Below, one piece after another: positions 8,164-16,521 of a DNA stretch of 35,579 nucleotides. Origin of the DNA: Acidobacteriota bacterium (lineage in GTDB: Bacteria > Acidobacteriota > Vicinamibacteria > Marinacidobacterales > Marinacidobacteraceae). The stretch covers positions 122,501 to 158,079 of the forward strand of contig JAJDUD010000062.1 in assembly GCA_022826825.1 (NCBI GenBank), in the 5' to 3' direction. Numbering within the stretch: position 1 is the first letter of the stretch; each line of letters opens with the position of its first letter. Made by a program: the position numbers and the translations under genes. The notes under the pieces were generated by a model, which was given only the letters and a program-made list of their open reading frames with translations, was not told where the DNA came from and did not search any database.

Positions 8164-8481
8164 TCATTGGACTTCGCCGTCCGCTCCGCAGCGGTCGGCG
8201 ATGGCGGCCTTTACGGCTTCGAGGTGCTCCTCAGCCTCGCGGAGTTGCTTGGCCTGACGCCACTCTTCGTCCCCTTGGTTGGACCGAGCGTGGACATCAC
8301 CCATCAGGTCCCGCTGGTCCAGGTCCGTGGTATCGCCTCCGAGCGTGCGAACCTTCCGCTCGGCGTCCTCCCGCTCGGCCTCCAGGGCTTCGCAGGTCAT
8401 GTCCGGCGCGAACGCCGGCGGCTTTGAGCAGCCGCCAGTGAGAGCAACTGCAAGCGGGAGCAGGAGGGCGAGTCTGGTCAT
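8164..8481 (-). CDS. Small lipoprotein, unknown function
   Basis: 105 residues starting at the ATG at 8481, which has a strong GGAGGA ribosome-binding site eight bases upstream; this decides the start against a longer open frame. Residues 1-17 are a lipoprotein signal with a somewhat weak lipobox TGGC (Cys18). The mature part is short, highly charged and helical (EALEAEREDAERKVRTL, then EEWRQAKQLREAEEHLEAVKAAI), probably a coiled coil, and has two cysteines (CEALE and DRCGADG) that could form a disulfide. I do not recognise a family. Confidence 0.75.
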   Translation of the reverse strand: MTRLALLLPLAVALTGGCSKPPAFAPDMTCEALEAEREDAERKVRTLGGDTTDLDQRDLMGDVHARSNQGDEEWRQAKQLREAEEHLEAVKAAIADRCGADGEVQ

Positions 8482-8616
8482 GGTTCTTCCTCCTTCGGCA
8501 CGTTCGCGGGAACGAAGCTCAGGATCCTGGATGGTGCCGGGTTCTCCGGCGAGACGGCGAAGGCCCGAGAACCGCTGAGCCTTCGCTGTCAGGTACATCA
8601 TCCCAGAACGCAAAAC

Positions 8617-8642
8617 GGGGGAGCCTCCGGAGAGGCTCCCCC
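8617..8642 (-). terminator. Rho-independent terminator of the TonB receptor gene
   Basis: Perfect 11-base-pair stem GGGGGAGCCTC / GAGGCTCCCCC with loop CGGA. Read on the reverse strand it is followed by GTTTTG, a short T run. It sits 55 bases after the stop of the TonB-dependent receptor gene. Confidence 0.9.
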
Positions 8643-8697
8643 GTGTGATTGTCCCGTCCGGCGGGCGCCGGAGCGCCCGCCGGATCGGGAAAGGTGC

Positions 8698-11556
8698 TTA
8701 GAACAGCAGCTTCACGGTGAAGCGGATGATGCGCGGTGGCAGCACCCGTGACGGCTGCAGGTAGCGGGAGCCGAACCCGGTGATCAGCGCGTCCGCCTTC
8801 TGCGAGTTGAAGATGTTCGCGAAGTCGGCGCCGATCTCGATCCGCGCCTGGTCGATGTCAAACCCCTTGCGGAAGTTGATGTCGAGCAGGTCAGTGATCG
8901 TGTCCGTGCGCTCGTCGCCACGCTCGTAGGCGTAGATGGACTCCGAACCCTGCACCAGCCCCGTGGCCCGCGCGGTGGAAACCAGCGGGTTGCCGGCCCG
9001 GGCCCGGTAGTTCCAGGCGATCTGGATGTCGAGCGGAGCGATGTAGCTGCCCGCCACGTTGAACACCCACGGCACGTCGGTCAGGACCGCGCCGTCGAGC
9101 CGGTTGATCTCGCGGTTCGGGTTGTTCCAGTCGGTGCCGTCGTACGGCAACCCGTGCGGAACGCCGCGGTGACTGGAGAAAGTCGCCCCTCCGAGCAACT
9201 GCCAGCGGTTCGAGAACCGCTTCTGGAGCTGGAACGCAACCCCGTTGTAGTTGGTCTGCAGCTTCTCGAGGTTGGTGATCGTGTTGTCCTGCAGACCCCG
9301 GTAGGCCTCCTGGAGTTCGTACACCTCGTACGTCGCCTGGGGACAGGTCGCGCACTCGAAGCTGGTCAGCGTGTAGGCCGACGGCGGCCGCGCCAGGTTC
9401 AAACGCCCGAGGGAATCCCGGTGCTGGCGGCGGTGGTAGGTGGCGCTGAACGAGACCTCGGTGCCGAGGGTCATGTCCACCCCGAGCGAAATGTCGTCGC
9501 TGTAAGGGCGGCCCGCGTTCTTGTCGTAGGGCGAGGCGCCAGCGCCCGAGAAACCGTTGAACTCGGAGAGATCCACTTCGGGGCTGTCCGCCAGCGTGCC
9601 GGACGGGCCGATGTCCACCAGCCTGTCGCCGTCGAGGTCGTTCCAGCCGACCCACGCGGAGCGGCCGGCGTTCGGGTTCGCGGCCGCGGAGAGCGCGTTC
9701 CCCATCTGGGTGTAGTAGCGGCCCCAGCCGCCCTTCAGCGCGGCGCGGCCGTCGCCGAAGAGGTCGTAGGCGAAGCTGAGCCGCGGCCCGACGTTCATCG
9801 GCCAGTCCGGGAATCCGCCGATCTCCGACGTCACCTCGAATGACGCGTCGGTGAGCTGCTCCGAGATGGCGGCCCAGGTCCCAGCCGGGCTGCTCTGCAC
9901 GGGGATGTAGCCGTAGACGCCGTCGAGGCGGACGCCGAGGTTCAGGGTCAGCCGGTCGCCGATGGTCCAGGCGTCCTGCGCGTAGATGGCCCACGTGTTC
10001 AGCCGCTCGTGCGAGGTCTTGGGAGTCCGGGAGATGTTGATGCGGTTGGGCACCCCATCCACGAGTTCGCCGTAGGCGTCGCCACTCTTGAACTGGCGGC
10101 TCTCGATGTACTCGCGGGAGGCCTGTCCGCCCACCTTGAAGTTGTGGGAACCGCCGGCGGTGTCGAGGTAGTAGGTCAGCGAGCCGTTGAACTGGTTCCG
10201 AGAGTTCGGTCCCCAAGACTCGCCACGCCGATCGGCGTTGAACTGCTCGAAGCGGACCGAATCGATCACCGAAATGTCGTTCTCCGTGCAGGCCCTGGCG
10301 TCCGGATACTCATCCACGGGAATGCCGCAGTACTCCGAATACAGGATGTAGGGAGTCACACCCGTCATGCGCCCGAAACGCAGATCGAGGAGCGCCGCAT
10401 CGCCAAGCACCCGGTTGTAGGAACCGATGTAGTTGTCGGCCCACTGGTCCTGGAAGCGTGCGAGCTCGTCCGGGACCGCGGTGTAGGGAGGGTCGCGGCG
10501 GTGGTAGCGGTCCTTCCAGTTGCGCTGGAGCGTCACCGAGAGCCGGTCATTGTCGGTGGCCTGCAAAGTGAACTTGCCGCTGAGGTTGCGAATCCGGTTG
10601 TCGTCGATCGGCTGCGGCCCGACATAGTCGGCCGGGGTGCTGACCTCCTGCTCGTGGATCCAGTCCCGGTAGGCGGTGAAGAACCACGCCTTGTCCCGGA
10701 CGATGGGGCCGCCGAGGGTGCCGTTGATGTCAAGCGACTTGGTGATGGGGGCGCCGCCCGCCTCGGCGGGTTCTCCCTGGAGATCCACCGCGTTCCAGAG
10801 CCCGATGGCGTCGCCGCTGAACTCGTTGCCGCCGGTCTTCACGACCATGTTCATCAGCACGCCGCCGGTGTCGGATTCGGCCGTGTGCTGCGAGGTCTGG
10901 AAGTTGAACTCCTCGTACATGGAGAAACCGTAGTACTGCATCGTCCAGCCGCCGGTGCTGCCGGGCCAGTTCACCTTGAGGCCATCCACGCTGAAGGTCT
11001 GCATAGCGGCCGACGAGCCGAACATCTCCATTCCGTACTGCTGCATGCCGTTGCTACCGCCGACGTCGATCCGGGTGGTCACCATGCCCGGCACGAGCCC
11101 GGCCATGACCCACGGGTTCCGTCCGGTGGGGACGGCTTCGAGCAGTTCGCGCTCGATGTTGGTCTGGACGGTTGCGCTCCGGACATCGACGACGGGAGCA
11201 TCGCCGGTGACTGTCACGGTTTCCTCAACCCCCGAAATCCCCAGCGACGCGTTCACCTCGAGGGTGCGGGCCACACTGAGCCGGACACCTTCCTGGATTA
11301 CGGTCTGGAATCCGGAGAGCGCGAAACTGACGCTGTACTCGCCGGGTGGGAGCGCCGGGTGGCTGTAGGAGCCGCCGGCCCCGGTAGTCGTGCTGCGGGC
11401 GGCGATCAGCGCGTCACTCTCGACGGTGACCGTCACGCCGGGGAGCACGGCCCCCTGTTCGTCGGTCGCGGTCCCGGTAATCGTTCCGGTCTGCTGGGCA
11501 AACACCGGAACCGCCGCAAGCACTGCGAGCGCGACCAGAATTGCGGTCTTACGCAT
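8698..11556 (-). CDS. TonB-dependent outer-membrane receptor with carboxypeptidase-regulatory-like domain
   Basis: 952-residue outer-membrane transporter energised by TonB. Domains: signal peptide 1-20 (cleavage after VFA, before QQTGT); a carboxypeptidase-regulatory-like beta sandwich at about 24-105 (GTITGTATDEQGAVLPGVTV); a TonB-box-like EETVTVTG at 111-118; a plug at about 120-230 (SATVQTNIERELLEAVPTGRNPW); then a long barrel ending in the aromatic-terminated strand RFTVKLLF. The ATG at 11556 is chosen because AGGAGG lies just upstream, inside a longer GTG-started frame. Relatives of this architecture are numerous in Acidobacteriota and usually take up glycans, peptides or metal complexes; the ligand is not deducible. 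It is transcribed alone, with its own terminator. Confidence 0.95.
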   Translation of the reverse strand: MRKTAILVALAVLAAVPVFAQQTGTITGTATDEQGAVLPGVTVTVESDALIAARSTTTGAGGSYSHPALPPGEYSVSFALSGFQTVIQEGVRLSVARTLEVNASLGISGVEETVTVTGDAPVVDVRSATVQTNIERELLEAVPTGRNPWVMAGLVPGMVTTRIDVGGSNGMQQYGMEMFGSSAAMQTFSVDGLKVNWPGSTGGWTMQYYGFSMYEEFNFQTSQHTAESDTGGVLMNMVVKTGGNEFSGDAIGLWNAVDLQGEPAEAGGAPITKSLDINGTLGGPIVRDKAWFFTAYRDWIHEQEVSTPADYVGPQPIDDNRIRNLSGKFTLQATDNDRLSVTLQRNWKDRYHRRDPPYTAVPDELARFQDQWADNYIGSYNRVLGDAALLDLRFGRMTGVTPYILYSEYCGIPVDEYPDARACTENDISVIDSVRFEQFNADRRGESWGPNSRNQFNGSLTYYLDTAGGSHNFKVGGQASREYIESRQFKSGDAYGELVDGVPNRINISRTPKTSHERLNTWAIYAQDAWTIGDRLTLNLGVRLDGVYGYIPVQSSPAGTWAAISEQLTDASFEVTSEIGGFPDWPMNVGPRLSFAYDLFGDGRAALKGGWGRYYTQMGNALSAAANPNAGRSAWVGWNDLDGDRLVDIGPSGTLADSPEVDLSEFNGFSGAGASPYDKNAGRPYSDDISLGVDMTLGTEVSFSATYHRRQHRDSLGRLNLARPPSAYTLTSFECATCPQATYEVYELQEAYRGLQDNTITNLEKLQTNYNGVAFQLQKRFSNRWQLLGGATFSSHRGVPHGLPYDGTDWNNPNREINRLDGAVLTDVPWVFNVAGSYIAPLDIQIAWNYRARAGNPLVSTARATGLVQGSESIYAYERGDERTDTITDLLDINFRKGFDIDQARIEIGADFANIFNSQKADALITGFGSRYLQPSRVLPPRIIRFTVKLLF

Positions 11557-12021
11557 GAAGAACCTCCTCACGAGGCGTGGTTGGAACGACCGAGCCCGGG
11601 CTGCCGAGGCGGCGCCGGGGAGAATGCGCGGTGGCCGGACGCCGCCGCCCCGTGAGGGCGCGTCCGTACACGCAGTTCGGCCGGAAAACAGAAAGAGTCA
11701 ATTTGGCGCACCGTATCACGCAAGGGGCATTCCCGCGTAGTACACGGTCCCAGACCGGAATGCAAGGGCGATAAGGGTCCATTTTTTCAATGGTTTGTGG
11801 TGAGGACGGCGGGAACCGCAAAAACGTGCCGATCCGGAATTCCGGTTTTTCGAACCCGAATTCCAACGAGCCGTAGTTTCCCGGCGTCGGGGCTCGCGCC
11901 CCCAGCCGTGGTGGGGCCTCCCCGGAACCGGGAAAGGGGCGGCCGAACGGCGGTTCGAGGCGGGGCTACGAGCGACCCGGGCCCGGTAGCTCACCGGCGG
12001 ACCGCGTGGATTGGTGTGGAG
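11557..12021. other. Receptor upstream region, no gene recognised
   Basis: Lower-GC stretches at 11690-11870 suggest regulatory DNA for the receptor gene. The 12-base palindrome CCGGAATTCCGG (around 11835) is bracketed by AAAAAC and GTTTTT, which could pair into a longer structure. No supported coding segment is visible. Confidence 0.4.
11737..11765 (-). promoter_or_regulatory. Candidate promoter of the TonB receptor gene
   Basis: On the reverse strand TTGCAT (11765-11760) and TACTAC (11742-11737) are spaced by 17 bases, a plausible sigma-70-like pair, leaving a leader of roughly 170 bases. The -10 match is poor, so this is tentative. Confidence 0.25.
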
Positions 12022-12180
12022 TCAGTCTCCGAACACGGCGCGGCGTAATCCGGCATTGAGCCTCGGCTTCGGAAGTGCTCCACCACGTCTGCATCGAGAC
12101 GGATCGTGATTTGCTGCTTGGTCGGCGCCTTCTGTTTGCCCTGGGTCCGGCGCCAACGCGCTACAAATCCTGGAAGGGCC
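12022..12180 (-). pseudogene. BrnA-type antitoxin remnant
   Basis: One frame reads APTKQQITIRLDADVVEHFRSR, the typical C-terminal ribbon-helix-helix of BrnA antitoxins. A second frame immediately following reads LNAGLRRAVFGD and then a TGA at 12022-12024, the typical end of the same family. About six residues of the linker normally between them (a PGYQTR-like turn) are missing and the frame changes at 12060-12063. The N-terminal half and a start codon are not recognisable, and no BrnT toxin is nearby. Read together this is a decayed antitoxin lying opposite the ATPase promoter. Confidence 0.65.
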
Positions 12181-12203
12181 TCGGGCGGGGTTCTTTGGAA
12201 ATG

Positions 12204-12231
12204 TTGAATATTTGCATTATGAATGCATAAT
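12204..12231 (+). promoter_or_regulatory. Promoter with overlapping palindrome for the DUF4143 ATPase gene
   Basis: TTGAAT (12204-12209) and CATAAT (12226-12231) are 16 bases apart in an AT-rich island unlike its surroundings. An inverted repeat, ATTATG-AATG-CATAAT (12216-12231), covers the spacer end and the -10, a suitable operator. The GTG start at 12240 lies eight bases past the -10, so the transcript would be leaderless or nearly so. Confidence 0.55.
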
Positions 12232-12239
12232 ATGGACTT

Positions 12240-13475
12240 GTGAATGAACCGAACGGGTCGCGGTACATCCGGCGTTCGCTGGAGCCCGTTATCCGGACGG
12301 CCGCGTCCGAATTCCCCGCGGTGGTCCTGACGGGACCACGCCAATCCGGCAAGACGACTCTTCTGCAACACCTCTTCGCAGATCGTTATCGCTACGTCTC
12401 GCTCGACCCACCGGACGTTCGCGCGGCCGCTCAGGCGGATCCCCGCGGCTTTCTCGAGACCCATCGGCCGCCCGTCGTCCTCGATGAGGTGCAGAACGCG
12501 CCGGAACTTCTCCCCTACATCAAGGAGAGGATCGACCGCGACCGTTCCGTAGCCGGCCAATACCTCCTGACGGGTTCACAGAACCTGCTGCTGGCGGACC
12601 GGATTACGGAGTCGCTCGCGGGACGCACGGCGATGCTGCGGCTCTTTCCCCTGTCGCAGCGGGAGATCGCCGGGTGCCCGGAGCAACCGCCCGCGTGGGA
12701 ACGGCCCGCTGACGCGAGCGAGGCCACGGACGCGGCTTTCGCCGCGCTGTGGAACAACGTCCTCCGGGGCGGGTATCCGGAACTCGCCGCAGACCCGGAC
12801 CGAGACGTCTCCCTCTGGCTCGCCGGCTACCTCCAGACCTATCTCGAACGAGACGTGCGGTCGCTGCGCCAGATCGGAAGTCTCACCGAGTACCAGAACT
12901 TCCTCCGGATCCTTGCGGCCCGGAGCGCGCAGCTTCTGAGCCTGACCGATGTCTCCCGGGATCTGGGGGTGGCGGTCAACACGGTCAAGGCGTGGCTGTC
13001 CGTGCTGGAAGCCACCTACCAGGTCATCGTGCTGCGGCCCTACTTCGCGAACGTCGGGAAACGGCTTGTCAAGACGCCGAAGGTGTACTTCACCGACACG
13101 GGGACACTGTGCCACCTGGCGGGACTGAAGGATCCGGAACACGCCGCCTCCGGCCCGATGGGCGGCGCGATTCTGGAAACCGCGGTGCTCGCGGAGATCT
13201 TCCGGATGCTCACCCACCGCGGGGTGGAGCCGCGCCTCTTCTTCTGGAGGACCACCGCGGGCGCCGAAGTGGACTTCGTGGTGGAGACGGAAGGGAAACT
13301 CATTCCGATCGAGGTGAAGCTGTCGGCGACCCCGAGGCCGGCGATGGGGAACGGCATCCGACGCTTTCAGCGGGATCTGGGCGGTGCGGCGGGACCGGGG
13401 TTCGTGGTCCACCCGGGGGACGTGGCGCTGCCGCTCGCGCCGGGGGTGACGGCGCTGCCGTTCGGCCGGCTGTAA
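12240..13475 (+). CDS. AAA-type ATPase with DUF4143 domain
   Basis: 411 residues. The N-terminal P-loop domain has Walker A GPRQSGKT (32-39), Walker B VVLDEVQ (Asp82, Glu83) and the sensor-like LLTGSQN. A winged-helix region near 230-270 (LTDVSRDLGVAVNTVKAWLSVLE) is followed by the DUF4143 nuclease-like fold, with AEVDFVVE and IPIEVK carrying the D and ExK pattern. This is the common AAA_14-DUF4143 family, frequent in bacteria with mobile or addiction genes; its role is not established. The start is GTG, eight bases after a promoter-like -10. No ribosome-binding site is evident, which fits leaderless translation. It appears to be a lone gene. Confidence 0.9.
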   Translation: MNEPNGSRYIRRSLEPVIRTAASEFPAVVLTGPRQSGKTTLLQHLFADRYRYVSLDPPDVRAAAQADPRGFLETHRPPVVLDEVQNAPELLPYIKERIDRDRSVAGQYLLTGSQNLLLADRITESLAGRTAMLRLFPLSQREIAGCPEQPPAWERPADASEATDAAFAALWNNVLRGGYPELAADPDRDVSLWLAGYLQTYLERDVRSLRQIGSLTEYQNFLRILAARSAQLLSLTDVSRDLGVAVNTVKAWLSVLEATYQVIVLRPYFANVGKRLVKTPKVYFTDTGTLCHLAGLKDPEHAASGPMGGAILETAVLAEIFRMLTHRGVEPRLFFWRTTAGAEVDFVVETEGKLIPIEVKLSATPRPAMGNGIRRFQRDLGGAAGPGFVVHPGDVALPLAPGVTALPFGRL

Positions 13476-13521
13476 GTGCGGGTCGCGCTCGGCGAACGGC
13501 CTTTGCGGCTCCCTGGGCGGC

Positions 13522-13800
13522 GTGCCGACCGGAGGTCGGCGTTCCAAGCCGGAGGGGCCATCCGGGCGCATCAGACCTGCGCGTTCCGCTGGGCTCTGCC
13601 CAGCGGGTGCCGACCGGAGGTCGGCGTTCCAAGCCGGAGGGGCCATCCGGGCGCATCAGACCTGCGCGTTCCGCTGGGCTGCGCCCAGCGGGTGCCGACC
13701 GGAGGTCGGCGTTCCAAGCCGGAGGGGCCATCCGGGGGCATCAGCCCTACGCGTTCCGCTGGGCTGCGCCCAGCGGGTGCCGGCCGGAGGCCGGCGTTCC
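13522..13800 (+). repeat. Tandem array of 85-base hairpin repeats
   Basis: Three near-identical 85-base units begin at 13522, 13607 and 13692. A fourth, truncated unit starts at 13777. Each opens with the hairpin GCCGACC-GGA-GGTCGGC (the fourth is GCCGGCC-GGA-GGCCGGC) and contains a second inverted repeat, GCTGGGC / GCCCAGC, near its end. The period is not a multiple of three and nothing conserved is encoded. The array fills the gap between the convergent ATPase gene and argH. Confidence 0.92.
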
Positions 13801-13841
13801 CGGCCGTCTCGCTGTCGTGCCGGGGTGGAGACCGGCGATCC

Positions 13842-15197
13842 CTACAGGGTCTGTTTGGCGGCTTGGAGCTGTGACTGGATGTCGCCGGGGCCGCCGCGGA
13901 CGCTGCGGCGGGCCACGGAGGCGCGGTAGTCCCAGACCGCCGTGACGTCCTCGTCGAAGGCGGGGGAGAACCCGCGGAGGGTGGCGAGGTCCAGGTCGGG
14001 CGGTTCGACGGACTCGCGCTCGCAGTGGGCGAAGACCTCGCCGGCGACCCGGTGCGCATCGCGGAAGGGCAGTCCCTTGGCCACGAGGTATTCGGCGAGA
14101 TCCGTCGCCAGGAGATCCCAGGAGAGGGCGGCGCGCATCCGGTCCTCGGAGACCTGCATCGTCCCGATGGTGCCCTCGGCGACCGGCAGCGCGAGCCGGA
14201 GGGTGTCCAGGGTGTCGAAGCAGGGCTCCTTGTCCTCCTGGAGGTCCCGCTGGTAGCCGGAGGCGAGTCCCTTGCCCACGGTGAGGAGCGCGACCAGGTT
14301 GCCGATCAGCCGGCCGGCCTTCCCGCGGATCAGCTCGCAGCCGTCGGGGTTGCGCTTCTGGGGCATCAGGCTCGACCCGGTGGACCAGGCGTCGCCGAGG
14401 CGCACGAAGCCGAACTCGGCGGACGACCAGAGCACGAGATCCTCCGCGAGCCGGGAGAGATGCACCCCGAGGATCGCGCCCGCCGCGAGGAACTCCATCG
14501 CGTAGTCGCGGGTCCCCACCGCGTCCACGCTGTTTTCGAGGACCTCCGCGAGGCCGAGTTCGCCGGCGATCGCCTCGCGGTCCACCGGGTAGGGGTTGCC
14601 GGCGAGCGCGCCGGCGCCCATCGGTGAGGCGGACGCCCGCCGGCCGGCGGCCTCGAGACGCTCGCGGTCGCGCGTCAGGGCCCAGAAGTGGGACAGCAGC
14701 AGGTGTCCGAAGACCACCGGCTGGGCGCGCTGGAGATGCGTGTATCCAGGGACCAGGGCGTCCGCCGACTCCTCGGCCCGGGCGAGCAGGGCGATCCGGA
14801 GCCGGTCCAGCGCCTCGACCAGGGACGCGGTCGCGCTCGTCAGGTAGAGCCGGAACTCCGTCTGGGACAGATCGTTCCGGCTCCTCCCGGTCGGGAGCTT
14901 CCGCGCCAGCTCGCCGATCTCGTCGAAGAGCAGCCGCTCGACCGCGGTGTGGATGTCCTCGTCGTCGAGGGGCGGCGGGGGATCGGCGCCGAGCACCGCG
15001 GCCACCCGGTCGAGTCCGGCGAGCATCCGCTCGAGTTCGCCGGCGTCCAGCACCCCCGCCCCCGCCAGGGCGCGGGCGTAGGCCTGGTTGACGCGGATCT
15101 CCTCCGCGTGCAGCCGGCGGTCGAAGTGGACGGACTTCCCCAGCCGGTCGAGTGCGTCGGCCGGCGGCGCGGCGAACCGCCCGCCCCAGAGCTTCAT
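13842..15197 (-). CDS. argH: Argininosuccinate lyase
   Basis: Last step of arginine synthesis: splits argininosuccinate into arginine and fumarate. The 451-residue member of the fumarase/aspartase superfamily shows TGRSRND (103-109), GYTHLQRAQP (151-160, with the catalytic-region His154) and the family signature GSSLMPQKRNPD (274-285). The ATG at 15197 overlaps the argG stop as ATGA, so the two genes are translationally coupled. The frame remains open further upstream, but that part is a shadow of argG. The gene ends about 40 bases from the tandem hairpin array. Confidence 0.97.
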   Translation of the reverse strand: MKLWGGRFAAPPADALDRLGKSVHFDRRLHAEEIRVNQAYARALAGAGVLDAGELERMLAGLDRVAAVLGADPPPPLDDEDIHTAVERLLFDEIGELARKLPTGRSRNDLSQTEFRLYLTSATASLVEALDRLRIALLARAEESADALVPGYTHLQRAQPVVFGHLLLSHFWALTRDRERLEAAGRRASASPMGAGALAGNPYPVDREAIAGELGLAEVLENSVDAVGTRDYAMEFLAAGAILGVHLSRLAEDLVLWSSAEFGFVRLGDAWSTGSSLMPQKRNPDGCELIRGKAGRLIGNLVALLTVGKGLASGYQRDLQEDKEPCFDTLDTLRLALPVAEGTIGTMQVSEDRMRAALSWDLLATDLAEYLVAKGLPFRDAHRVAGEVFAHCERESVEPPDLDLATLRGFSPAFDEDVTAVWDYRASVARRSVRGGPGDIQSQLQAAKQTL

Positions 15198-16408
15198 GAT
15201 TCCTCGTCCGGGGCGTCCGCGCCGGAGAGACGCCGGATGCGCTCGGGAAGGCCGAAGAGGCGGATGAAGCCCTCCGCGTCCGACTGCCGGTACACCTCGT
15301 CGGCGCCGAAGGTTGCGAAGTCCTCCCGGTAGAGGCTCTTCGGGCTCTTGCGTCCCACGGCCTGCGCGACGCCCCGGTGGAGGCGCACCCGCACCGTTCC
15401 CGTCGTGTTCCGGTGCGCCTCGGCGAAGAAGGCGTCGAGAGCTTCCCGGAGCGCGGAGAACCACTTGCCGTCGTACACCAGCTCGGCGTAGCGAAGTGCG
15501 ACCGACGCCGCGAAATGGTCGGTCGCGCGGTCGAGGGTGAGGCTCTGGAGGGCGGCCTTCGCCTCGTGGAGGATCGTGCCGCCCGGGGTCTCGTACACCC
15601 CGCGGGATTTCATGCCGACCAGCCGGTTCTCGACGATGTCCACCCGGCCGACCCCGTGCCGGGCCCCGGCCTCGTTCAGCCGGGTGAGCAGGGCGGCCGG
15701 AGCGAGGCGCTCGCCGTCCACCGCGACCGGGATGCCGCGCTCGAAACCGATGTCCACCGCCTCCGGGTCCGGCTCGGTGCGGTCCGGATTCCGCGTGATG
15801 CGATAGAGGCTCGCCGGCGGAGCGTTCCAGGGATCCTCCAGGTCCTCGCCTTCGTGGCTCAGGTGCAGGAGGTTCTGGTCGCGGCTGTAGAGGTCGCCGG
15901 CCTTTTGCTCGACGGGCACGCCGTGATGCGCCGCGTAGGCGAGGGCGTCCTCCCGCGACCGGATGTCCCAGAGACGCCAGGGAGCGATCACCTCGAGATC
16001 GGGGGCGAGCGCGTGAAAGGCAAGCTCGAAGCGGACCTGGTCGTTCCCCTTGCCGGTGCAGCCGTGGGCCACCGCGTCGGCGCCTTCCTGCCGGGCGATG
16101 TCCACCTGGTACTTGGCGATCGTCGGGCGGGCGAGCGAGGTGCCGAGCAGGTAGCGGCCCTCGTAGACGGCGCCGGCGCGCACCGCCGGAAAGACGTAGT
16201 TGCCGACGAACTCGTCGCGGAGGTCCTCGACGAACACCGCGGAGGCGCCGGAGGCGATCGCCTTGTCGGACGCCGCCTGAAGGTCCTCGTTCTGGCCGAC
16301 GTCCGCAATCACCGCGAGGACTTCGGCGTCGTAGTTCTCCTTGAGCCAGGGGATGGCGCAGGAGGTGTCGAGTCCGCCGGAATAGGCGAGGGCGATACGT
16401 TGGGGCAT
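15194..16408 (-). CDS. argG: Argininosuccinate synthase
   Basis: Joins citrulline and aspartate with ATP to give argininosuccinate, the step before argH. The 404-residue protein begins with the ATP pyrophosphatase loop AYSGGLDTS (8-16) and carries IADVGQNEDLQ, HGCTGKGNDQVRFE and RNPDRTEPDPE-like segments, all typical. I took the ATG at 16408, which gives the family's standard N-terminus (MPQRIALAYSGG); the frame is open upstream, but that extension has no family match. It is the first gene of an argG-argH operon and is divergent from the rhomboid gene, leaving 113 bases for both promoters. Confidence 0.97.
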   Translation of the reverse strand: MPQRIALAYSGGLDTSCAIPWLKENYDAEVLAVIADVGQNEDLQAASDKAIASGASAVFVEDLRDEFVGNYVFPAVRAGAVYEGRYLLGTSLARPTIAKYQVDIARQEGADAVAHGCTGKGNDQVRFELAFHALAPDLEVIAPWRLWDIRSREDALAYAAHHGVPVEQKAGDLYSRDQNLLHLSHEGEDLEDPWNAPPASLYRITRNPDRTEPDPEAVDIGFERGIPVAVDGERLAPAALLTRLNEAGARHGVGRVDIVENRLVGMKSRGVYETPGGTILHEAKAALQSLTLDRATDHFAASVALRYAELVYDGKWFSALREALDAFFAEAHRNTTGTVRVRLHRGVAQAVGRKSPKSLYREDFATFGADEVYRQSDAEGFIRLFGLPERIRRLSGADAPDEES

Positions 16409-16521
16409 GGCGATGCGGGTCCAATTCCGGCGCGCCGGATGGGAGAAGCGGCCGCGGGCTGCGGGAAGCCGGAGCAGCGCGAAGGCCGGGAAACGGGCCG
16501 GGGCGCGGAGAATACTGTCTC

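Noticed and set aside
10009..11655. Long forward-strand frame opposite the TonB-dependent receptor
   Set aside because: Low-complexity Val/Ala/Gly/His composition and no motifs; the receptor on the other strand has signal, plug and barrel features.
13522..13800. CRISPR array
   Set aside because: The whole 85-base period is conserved; there are no unique spacers and no cas genes.
13476..13945. Frames rich in RSAFQAG- and PTGGRRSKP-like peptide repeats
   Set aside because: They are translations of the 85-base DNA repeats; since 85 is not divisible by three, every frame shows a version of the peptide.
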